From Bacillus sp. Cs-700 (GTDB lineage: Bacteria > Bacillota > Bacilli > Bacillales > Guptibacillaceae), in contig NZ_CP041063.1 of assembly GCF_011082085.1 (NCBI RefSeq), positions 3,148,001 through 3,212,000 on the forward strand: 64,000 bases of DNA, given 5' to 3'. Made by a program: the position numbers and the translations under genes. The notes below the pieces were generated by a model that saw only the letters and a program-made list of their open reading frames with translations, did not search any database and was not told the DNA's origin. Shown one piece after another: positions 57,628 to 64,000 of this stretch; the stretch's first letter is position 1, and each line of letters begins with the position of its first letter.

Positions 57628-58707
57628 ATGGATTTGTTACGTATTGATGACACCTGGATTCAGCTTGGAATTGCTATTGGAATCTTCCTTCTTTTTCTAT
57701 TAATGAGGAAAATTTTCGCGAAGTATATTTATAATCTCGTTCTTAAATTAAGCAGAAAATCTTCTAATGAATTTTTTACACATCTTTTTTTAGCATTTGA
57801 AAGACCGCTACGAATGCTGTTTGTGATTATAGGGTTAAATATTTCTGTTCGATATGTTTCTTTTCTTGATCATCATAATGAACTCTTCACAGAAATTATG
57901 AGTTCATCGTTAATTTTCTTAGCGGCTTGGGGGCTGTATAACTTATCCTCAGCTTCTTCATTGTTTTTCCAAACGATGAACACGAAATATAATTTAAAAA
58001 TTGATCAACTTCTAATTCCATTTCTATCAAAAACGCTCCGTCTCTTAATTGTTGCCATGACGTTCAGCGTCATTGCTGGAGAATTTGGTTATGATGTGAA
58101 TGGGTTTATTACAGGGCTTGGACTAGGAGGTTTAGCCTTTGCTCTTGCAGCAAAAGAAACGATTGAGAACTTCTTTGGTGGCATTGTGATTATTACAGAA
58201 AAGCCATTCTCAATTGGGGAATGGATTAAAACACCGAGTGTTGAAGGGGTCGTTGAAGACATTACGTTTAGAAGTACGAAAATCCGTACGTTTGCTCAAG
58301 CGCTTGTTACCGTTCCAAATGCGAGACTAGCTAATGAAAATATTACAAACTGGTCAAAAATGGGGAAACGTCAGATTACGTTCCATATTGGTGTCACGTA
58401 CAATACGCCTTCAGAAAGACTTGAAACGTGTATTTCTCGTATTGAGAAGATGCTTCGAGATCATGATGAAATTCACCCTGAAACGATTTTTGTTTCATTT
58501 GATGAATTTAATCATAGTAGCCTTGATGTTTTTCTTTATTTCTTTACAAATACGACAACGTGGGGCGATTTTTTAAATGTGAAGCAAGACGTGAACTTTA
58601 AAATTATGAAAATAATGGAAGAGGAGCAAGTTTCGTTTGCATTCCCTACGCAAACACTCCATGTTGAAAGTGCACGCTCTCATGAAGAAGAGAAGATGTA
58701 TAGCTAA
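57628..58707 (+). CDS. MscS-family mechanosensitive channel
   Basis: A 359-residue small-conductance channel. Four to five N-terminal spans are followed by the pore helix GFITGLGLGGLAFALAAKETIENFFGG. The beta domain is GEWIKTPSVEGVVEDITFRSTKIRTF with VPNARLANENITNWS, and an alpha/beta C-terminal vestibule follows. It releases solutes on hypo-osmotic shock. RBS AAAGGGG. Confidence 0.93.
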   Translation: MDLLRIDDTWIQLGIAIGIFLLFLLMRKIFAKYIYNLVLKLSRKSSNEFFTHLFLAFERPLRMLFVIIGLNISVRYVSFLDHHNELFTEIMSSSLIFLAAWGLYNLSSASSLFFQTMNTKYNLKIDQLLIPFLSKTLRLLIVAMTFSVIAGEFGYDVNGFITGLGLGGLAFALAAKETIENFFGGIVIITEKPFSIGEWIKTPSVEGVVEDITFRSTKIRTFAQALVTVPNARLANENITNWSKMGKRQITFHIGVTYNTPSERLETCISRIEKMLRDHDEIHPETIFVSFDEFNHSSLDVFLYFFTNTTTWGDFLNVKQDVNFKIMKIMEEEQVSFAFPTQTLHVESARSHEEEKMYS

Positions 58708-58712
58708 AGAAG

Positions 58713-58746
58713 AAGGCAGGTCTCCATTTGAGAGACCTGCCTTTTT
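58713..58746 (+). terminator. Bidirectional terminator between mscS and the BASS gene
   Basis: Stem AAGGCAGGTCTC / GAGACCTGCCTT with T run. Confidence 0.9.
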
Positions 58747-58747
58747 G

Positions 58748-59713
58748 CTATGCGCTTCTCTTTGATAAAACGTTTTGTTCTTTAGTAGCCGGCTTCCTTT
58801 TACTCCAGATGGTAGCAAGAATAGGACCGGATATATTATGCCATACACTGAAGATTGCACTCGGTACGGCGGCAATTGGATTGAAATGAGCTGCCGCGAG
58901 TGCTGCTCCAAGTCCCGAATTCTGCATCCCAACTTCAATAGAGATAGCTCGTTGATCCCGTTCATTAAGTCGTAATAATTTTGCCAGAAAATAGCCAATC
59001 AGTAGGCCGAGCAAATTATGAAGAATAACAATTGAGAAGATCAAGAGTCCTGTGTCTGCGATGCGGTCCTTACTTGCGCCTACGACTGCAGCCACAATGG
59101 CGACGATAGAAATGACCGAAACAAGGGGTAACGCTTTTACACTTTCAGCAACTTTTTCTTTGAAAATAAGCTTTACGATAACGCCGAGAGTGATTGGTAT
59201 GACGACCATTTGGAAAATCGATAAGAATAGATCTCCAGCTGAGATCGGTAGCCACTGACTCGCAAATAATAAAACGAGTGCAGGCGTTAATAAAGGAGCG
59301 AGTAGTGTTGAGACAGCTGTAATGGCTACAGATAAAGCTGTATTTCCTTTAGAGAGATAAGTGATCACATTGGAAGCTGTTCCGCCAGGACAGCAGCCGA
59401 CTAGGATGACACCTACAGCAACTTCAGCGGGTAACTGAAATACAACCGCTAGAGCATACGCGAGTAATGGCATAATGATGAACTGAGCTGCCACCCCAAT
59501 AGCAACACTTTTTGGTTGCTTCACCACTTCTTTAAAATCGTTGGTAGAGAGGGTCATCCCCATCCCAAACATGATAACGCCTAGTAGTATGGTTATGTAA
59601 GAAGTAATCCACGTAAATCCTTCAGGATAAATAAAACCTAACACTGCAAAAAGAAGTACCCATACTGCAAATGTATTTCCGGCAAAGCGACTTGCCTTTT
59701 CAAGAGCTTTCAT
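58748..59713 (-). CDS. Bile acid:sodium symporter family (BASS) transporter
   Basis: A 321-residue protein with about ten helices. [30 protein letters not shown] and the [14 protein letters not shown] segment are the two crossing, Na+-binding regions of the family. B. subtilis YocS is similar. The real substrate may be a keto acid or pantothenate-like anion. RBS AAGGATG. Confidence 0.92.
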   Translation of the reverse strand: MKALEKASRFAGNTFAVWVLLFAVLGFIYPEGFTWITSYITILLGVIMFGMGMTLSTNDFKEVVKQPKSVAIGVAAQFIIMPLLAYALAVVFQLPAEVAVGVILVGCCPGGTASNVITYLSKGNTALSVAITAVSTLLAPLLTPALVLLFASQWLPISAGDLFLSIFQMVVIPITLGVIVKLIFKEKVAESVKALPLVSVISIVAIVAAVVGASKDRIADTGLLIFSIVILHNLLGLLIGYFLAKLLRLNERDQRAISIEVGMQNSGLGAALAAAHFNPIAAVPSAIFSVWHNISGPILATIWSKRKPATKEQNVLSKRSA

Positions 59714-59825
59714 TCTACCACATCCTTAGAAATTTTAACCTTGATTATACGCTTATTAAAGGAATTTTCAATACTATCTGAAAACTTATTCAGCTATTTT
59801 TCCATAACGATTTTCTTCCCCCTAA

Positions 59826-59854
59826 TCATGAACCTACTTGTCCGGTCATACATA
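59826..59854 (+). promoter_or_regulatory. Candidate sigma-E promoter of spoVR
   Basis: TCATGAA (59826-59832), 14 bases, CATACATA (59847-59854), seven of eight to CATACAAT. SpoVR is a sigma-E gene in B. subtilis. Confidence 0.5.
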
Positions 59855-59884
59855 TTAGTAAGCAATACATTAGGAGGGAATGAC

Positions 59885-61288
59885 ATGTCTACAGAGAAAG
59901 AAATCTTTTATGCCATAGAAGAGATTACGGAGATCGCAAAAGGGTTCGGACTCGATTATTACCCAATGCGTTATGAGATATGTCCAGCAGATATTATTTA
60001 CACATTCGGAGCATATGGAATGCCAACGCGGTTCTCTCATTGGAGCTTTGGAAAACAGTTTCATAAAATGAAGCTCCAATATGATCTAGGACTAAGTAAA
60101 ATCTATGAGCTTGTTATTAATTCAGATCCTTGCTACGCCTTTTTATTAGATACAAATAGCCTCATTCAAAATAAGCTTATTATTGCTCATGTATTGGCGC
60201 ACTGTGACTTTTTTAAGAATAATGTTCGTTTCTCAAATACACGAAGAGACATGGTGGAAAGTATGACGGCCACTGCTGAGCGTGTTGCTTATTATGAACA
60301 TCACTATGGGAAAGACGAAGTAGAAAACTTCCTTGATGCCGTCCTCTCGATACAAGAACATATAGATCCTTCTATCATGCGCCCTAGACTAACTTATAAT
60401 TATCAAGACGATACACCAATTCCTGTGAAACATGATTCACCATACAATGATTTATGGTCAATCGATAAGGATGATTCTGCGGACGAGCCAGCTCCAAAGA
60501 AAAAGAAGAAATTCCCTCCACAACCAGAAAAAGATCTTCTTCTTTTCATTCAGGAATACAGCACGGAGCTAGAAGACTGGCAACGAGATATTTTGACCAT
60601 GATGAGAGAAGAAATGCTTTATTTCTGGCCACAGCTTGAAACAAAGATAATGAATGAGGGCTGGGCGAGTTACTGGCATCAGCGTATTCTGCGCGAAATG
60701 GATTTAACGACGGATGAAGCAATCGAATTTGCTTCTTTAAATGCTAATGTAGTGCAGCCTTCACGCACACGTATTAATCCTTACTACCTGGGGCTTAAAA
60801 TTTTCGAGCATATTGAAGAAGTCTACGATAACCCAACGGAAGAGATGAGGCAGCGTGGCTTCGAGCCTGGGAAAGGGCGAGAAAAAATGTTTGAGGTCCG
60901 TGAAGTAGAAGCTGATATTTCATTCATTCGAAATTATTTAACGAAAGACCTCGTCCACAAAGAGGATTTATATTTATTTCAGAAAAAGGGGCGGGATTAT
61001 AAAATTGTAGATAAAGAATGGGAGCATATTCGCGATCAACTTGTGACAATGAGAGTAAATGGCGGCTTTCCTTATTTAACTGTCAATGACGGAAACTATA
61101 TGAAAGCTGGCGAAATGTATCTTCATCATTCTTTTGAAGAAACAGAACTTGATCTTCAATATCTAGAGCGCGTTATTCCTTATATTTATCAACTTTGGGG
61201 GCGTCCGGTTCATATGGAAACAAAAGTGGAAGATAAAGAAGTTCTTTTTTCGTATGACGGAAAGAAATTACATCGAAGGTATTTGTAG
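59885..61288 (+). CDS. spoVR: Stage V sporulation protein R
   Basis: A 467-residue protein, the same length as in B. subtilis, required for normal spore cortex. The conserved [28 protein letters not shown] and [15 protein letters not shown] are present; the His/Glu residues suggest a metal site. Start 59885 ([14 protein letters not shown]) has TAGGAGGG; the frame runs upstream to 59741 without an RBS. Functional partner of prkA and yhbH. Confidence 0.95.
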   Translation: MSTEKEIFYAIEEITEIAKGFGLDYYPMRYEICPADIIYTFGAYGMPTRFSHWSFGKQFHKMKLQYDLGLSKIYELVINSDPCYAFLLDTNSLIQNKLIIAHVLAHCDFFKNNVRFSNTRRDMVESMTATAERVAYYEHHYGKDEVENFLDAVLSIQEHIDPSIMRPRLTYNYQDDTPIPVKHDSPYNDLWSIDKDDSADEPAPKKKKKFPPQPEKDLLLFIQEYSTELEDWQRDILTMMREEMLYFWPQLETKIMNEGWASYWHQRILREMDLTTDEAIEFASLNANVVQPSRTRINPYYLGLKIFEHIEEVYDNPTEEMRQRGFEPGKGREKMFEVREVEADISFIRNYLTKDLVHKEDLYLFQKKGRDYKIVDKEWEHIRDQLVTMRVNGGFPYLTVNDGNYMKAGEMYLHHSFEETELDLQYLERVIPYIYQLWGRPVHMETKVEDKEVLFSYDGKKLHRRYL

Positions 61289-61291
61289 GCC

Positions 61292-61864
61292 TTGGACATC
61301 CTGAGTCATTTAAATGATCATTTCTGGACTTATCTTCTCTTTATTACGGTTGCTGGCGCAGTAGGAGGAGTTGGGAATATTCTGATCTCAGGTGAATTCC
61401 AGCGTTTTCGTAAAGTTATTAATTACGAAAATCAAACAGTTTATTACAGTCTAGGGTCTATTAAAGAGCCGTTTGTAGGAGCTATTGGTGGTATTTTAAC
61501 AACGCTTTTGTTTATCGAAACTGCTTCAGCTCAGTATTTGTTATACTTAGCGCTACTTACAGGATTTGGGAGCAGTGCTTTTCTAAAGCGATACGTGGAT
61601 CAAAAAACAGATCAAATAATTAATCAGAATAACAGTGCGATTCAAAATGAAAATATTCAAATGTATGTTGTGAAAAATGAAGCAGACGGGTCAAAGGTAA
61701 AAGGAATTATGAGTCCATCACCTGTTTACTTAACGCAAGAAGAAATGGAACGTCTCACAAAACTTCAAGCAAAAGTGGGTGAAGCGGTAGGTCCGAAAGA
61801 AGCAAAACTGTATCAGTGTGAAATTAATTCGCTTCTAAGTCAAGGCAAGCAGCGATCGTTTTAG
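61292..61864 (+). CDS. Membrane protein downstream of spoVR (possibly DUF4257-like)
   Basis: A 190-residue protein with two to three N-terminal spans (YLLFITVAGAVGGVGNILI and PFVGAIGGILTTLLFIETAS) and a soluble C-terminal half. TTG start three bases after the spoVR stop with only a weak RBS, so translational coupling is likely. The DUF4257 suggestion is from general appearance and is uncertain. Co-expression with spoVR in the mother cell is inferred. Confidence 0.7.
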   Translation: MDILSHLNDHFWTYLLFITVAGAVGGVGNILISGEFQRFRKVINYENQTVYYSLGSIKEPFVGAIGGILTTLLFIETASAQYLLYLALLTGFGSSAFLKRYVDQKTDQIINQNNSAIQNENIQMYVVKNEADGSKVKGIMSPSPVYLTQEEMERLTKLQAKVGEAVGPKEAKLYQCEINSLLSQGKQRSF

Positions 61865-61934
61865 GTGTCTCTTGTCGAAGTATGAGATCTATCGTATGAT
61901 ATATGTGATTATGCACATATAAAGGGGATCTCAT

Positions 61935-62648
61935 ATGATAAAAATGATAAAACGAATCAGCCTTATTGTTTTACTGTTAGTAGTGGTCCTTTCGATCGCT
62001 TTCTTTTTCTGGGCGCGCACTGCATATGAACCAACGAAAGAAGCGCTAGCTTATCTGGAAAAATCAAATGAAAATCAATTAACTTTTGGATCAACAGACG
62101 CAGATAAAGGGATTATCTTTTATCAAGGCGGCAAAGTAGAAGAAGAAGCCTATGCGTACCTAGCGCACCAGCTTGCTGAGAAAGGTTATTTTGTTGTCAT
62201 CCCGCGACTAACGTTAAACCTCGCTATTCTGGATGGCGACGAAGCTACGAGTATTATCGATCGGTATAGCACGATCGATAATTGGTACATTGGTGGTCAT
62301 TCACTAGGTGGTGCTGTGGCTTCCTCATTTGCAGTCGAACATCCCGATCGCATACAGGGGTTGTTTTTTCTCGCTGCTTATCCGATTGAAGACATGTCTA
62401 ACTTAGAGATGCCAACTTTAACAATATACGGGGAGGAAGATGGAGTAGCTACCTTATCTGACCAAAAGGAAAAAGAAAGCTTGCTATCTACTCAAGCTGT
62501 CATTCATATAATTGAAGGCGGAAATCATGCGAATTACGGTATGTACGGTGAGCAAAAAGGAGATAATCCTGGATCACTTACATCGGAACAACAAATCGAT
62601 GAAACTGTCCGAACCATTTCAACTTGGATAGAAACCTCACAAAAATAA
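61935..62648 (+). CDS. Membrane-anchored alpha/beta hydrolase
   Basis: A 237-residue protein with an N-terminal anchor (residues about 7-27) and an extracytoplasmic hydrolase fold. The nucleophile Ser is in IGGHSLGGAVA, acid near YGEEDGVA and His in EGGNHANYG. An esterase, lipase or carboxypeptidase-like role cannot be narrowed. RBS AAAGGGG. Confidence 0.87.
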   Translation: MIKMIKRISLIVLLLVVVLSIAFFFWARTAYEPTKEALAYLEKSNENQLTFGSTDADKGIIFYQGGKVEEEAYAYLAHQLAEKGYFVVIPRLTLNLAILDGDEATSIIDRYSTIDNWYIGGHSLGGAVASSFAVEHPDRIQGLFFLAAYPIEDMSNLEMPTLTIYGEEDGVATLSDQKEKESLLSTQAVIHIIEGGNHANYGMYGEQKGDNPGSLTSEQQIDETVRTISTWIETSQK

Positions 62649-62680
62649 GAAGCTGTCACTGACAGCTTCTTATTTTTGTG
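62640..62680 (+). terminator. Rho-independent terminator of the hydrolase gene
   Basis: Stem AAGAAGCTGTC / GACAGCTTCTT with flanking A and T runs. Confidence 0.9.
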
Positions 62681-62758
62681 AGGTTTTTTAGTTCGGATAA
62701 AGCAATAAGGAATAGAAGGTAAGAAGATTCTCAATAATGGGGGATATAGGAAAGAGAT

Positions 62759-62787
62759 TGACAGAAAGCGTATATGGGTTAAGATAG
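62759..62787 (+). promoter_or_regulatory. Sigma-A promoter of the K+ transporter gene
   Basis: TTGACA followed after 17 bases by TAAGAT. The leader of about 115 bases holds two hairpins: one around GGGTTA...TAACCC and a perfect CTCCTAAC/GTTAGGAG stem (about 62822-62864). Confidence 0.55.
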
Positions 62788-62907
62788 GGAATGTGATTAT
62801 CTAACCCTTCATATGAGTTCAACTCCTAACTTTAAATGATAAATTACGGAACAAATGGTTAGGAGCTCTCTCAAAAGTTTGTATTATATGAAAAGGCTGT
62901 GGATGCT

Positions 62908-64000
62908 TTGTTAAGATCTCGATTTCGACGAATTCGATTAACGTCTGTTCAGTTAATCGTTTTGTTTTATTTAATAGCGGTAACGGTCTCCACTTTTTTA
63001 ATTGGTTTACCGATTGCCCATCAACCAGGTGTGCAGCTTTCTTTTATTGATGCACTATTTACAGCCGTTAGTGCGGTAAGTGTAACGGGCCTTTCTGTAG
63101 TATCTATTGCGGATACATTCAGTGTTCCAGGCATTTTTATACTCGCTGCAGTCCTCCAAATTGGTGGGATTGGAATTATGACACTCGGTACATTTGTGTG
63201 GCTTGTCATGGGCAAGAAAATTGGGTTGAAAGAAAGACAGTTGATTATGACAGATCAAAATCAATCAACCCTCGCAGGCCTAGTGCAACTGATGAAACAA
63301 ATTCTTGGCTTGATTTTCATTATAGAAGTGATTGGAGCTCTTGTTCTCGGTACGTATTACCTTCGCTTCTTTGAAACTTGGCAGGAAGCCTATTTACAGG
63401 GGTTCTTTGCCTCTGTTAGTGCTACGACAAATGGTGGCTTTGATATAACAGGTAGCTCGCTTCAGCCGTTCGCTCAAGACTATTTCGTGCAATTTATTCA
63501 TATCTTATTGATTGTGACTGGAGCAATAGGGTTTCCAGTTTTAATTGAAGTGAAGAACTTTTTGTTTTCTAGACAAAATAGTTATCGCTACAAATTTTCT
63601 TTATTTACAAAACTAACTACAATGACGTTCTTTGTGTTAGTTGTATCAGGTGCTATTCTGATTTGGGCTTTTGAAGCGACGACCTTCTTTGCGGATAAAA
63701 GCTGGCATGAATCGTTTTTCTATGCCATGTTTCAGTCGGTAACTACTCGTAGTGGGGGACTCTCAACGATGGATGTGAATCAGTTCCAAGAGCCTACACA
63801 GCTACTATTATCTGCATTAATGTTTATTGGTGCTTCCCCAAGCAGTGTTGGAGGAGGAGTTCGAACAACAACCTTTGCAATTGTACTACTTGCTATTTTC
63901 TTCTTCGCAAAAGGCGGGACATCGATCAAAGTCTTTGGACGAGAATTGCATCATGAGGACATTCACAAAGCATTTGTCGTCTTCACCGTAGCCATTATCG
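62908..64000 (+). CDS. Ktr/Trk-type potassium uptake membrane subunit, 3'-truncated
   Basis: The frame is open from here to the window end and lacks its C-terminus. Three of the four pore segments are seen, with TVSAVSVTGLS-type, SATTNGGFDITG and TTRSGGLSTMD loops carrying the K+ filter glycines, then SSVGGGVRTTTF. It resembles KtrB/KtrD. The start is uncertain: TTG 62908 has AAAAGG 11 bases upstream, and GTG 62899 is in frame but too close to it. No regulatory KtrA/C gene is in view. Confidence 0.88.
   Translation, partial: MLRSRFRRIRLTSVQLIVLFYLIAVTVSTFLIGLPIAHQPGVQLSFIDALFTAVSAVSVTGLSVVSIADTFSVPGIFILAAVLQIGGIGIMTLGTFVWLVMGKKIGLKERQLIMTDQNQSTLAGLVQLMKQILGLIFIIEVIGALVLGTYYLRFFETWQEAYLQGFFASVSATTNGGFDITGSSLQPFAQDYFVQFIHILLIVTGAIGFPVLIEVKNFLFSRQNSYRYKFSLFTKLTTMTFFVLVVSGAILIWAFEATTFFADKSWHESFFYAMFQSVTTRSGGLSTMDVNQFQEPTQLLLSALMFIGASPSSVGGGVRTTTFAIVLLAIFFFAKGGTSIKVFGRELHHEDIHKAFVVFTVAII

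Noticed and set aside
59741-59884. Extended N-terminus for SpoVR
   Set aside because: No RBS, overlaps the predicted promoter, and would exceed the family length by 48 residues.

Overview
The window looks like a chromosomal segment of a spore-forming, low-to-moderate-GC member of the Bacillaceae. Evidence includes two SASP genes (sspK and a gamma-type SASP), the sporulation trio prkA/yhbH/spoVR, Bacillus-type rRNA, GGAGG-rich ribosome binding sites and long runs of yfh/yga/yhb/yhc homologues. From recalled gene order it is largely collinear with the yfhG-to-spoVR interval of Bacillus subtilis. The species cannot be fixed from the window; an environmental or alkali/salt-tolerant relative of Bacillus is a guess. 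No prophage, IS element or CRISPR array was seen.

Layout. 0-9.9 kb is the yfh-yga housekeeping block: recX (5' truncated), an SDR, yfhH, sspK-ypzG, yfhJ, yfhP, mutY, a second SDR, gamma-SASP, an SRAP DNA-crosslink protein, ygaB, ntdP (ygaC) and the ygaD ABC exporter. 10.0-15.7 kb is an inserted five-gene oligopeptide/dipeptide ABC uptake operon. 15.7-18.3 kb holds ygaE and gsaB on the minus strand. 18.4-23.7 kb is a second insertion: a three-gene ABC-2 transporter, a sigma-70-family (ECF-like) factor, a DUF4397 surface protein with a sortase motif, a class F-like sortase and a small K+ channel. 23.8-28.0 kb resumes the core: bcp, a D-2-hydroxyacid dehydrogenase, a cobalamin adenosyltransferase, perR, ygzB and ygxA.

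28.0-35.2 kb is a complete rRNA operon (tandem promoters, boxA, 16S, 23S, 5S, processing stems) followed by 16 tRNA genes and one terminator. A 140-bp duplication or insertion footprint sits in front of the initiator tRNA. 35.3-43.9 kb holds a DUF421 protein, a FrnE-like DsbA protein, a B3/4 protein, a large ABC-ATPase-like protein, queG, ogt, a yczE-like gene, a yhbB-like amidase and trmL. 43.9-44.5 kb is a gene-free array of about 4.5 structured 120-bp repeats in which paired stem positions change together between copies. 44.5-64.0 kb carries two very small genes, hmo, prkA, a signal peptidase, yhbH, an MBL-fold protein, a CBS protein, a GNAT-nitrilase fusion (yhcX-like), pgcA, a CstR-like sulfur sensor, a TlpA/ResA protein, a DMT transporter behind a switch-like leader RNA, an MscS channel, a BASS transporter, spoVR and its partner, an alpha/beta hydrolase and the start of a Ktr-type K+ transporter.

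Themes are spore biology (SASPs, prkA-yhbH-spoVR with sigma-E-like promoters, sigma-G-like promoters at the SASPs), DNA and oxidative repair (recX, mutY, SRAP, ogt, perR, bcp) and translation (rRNA, tRNA, queG, trmL). The most unexplained items are the folded repeat array, the leader before the DMT transporter, an orphan promoter-terminator unit near 37.2 kb, the tRNA-fMet duplication, an apparent CTG start for ygaD and the sigma/sortase/DUF4397 island.
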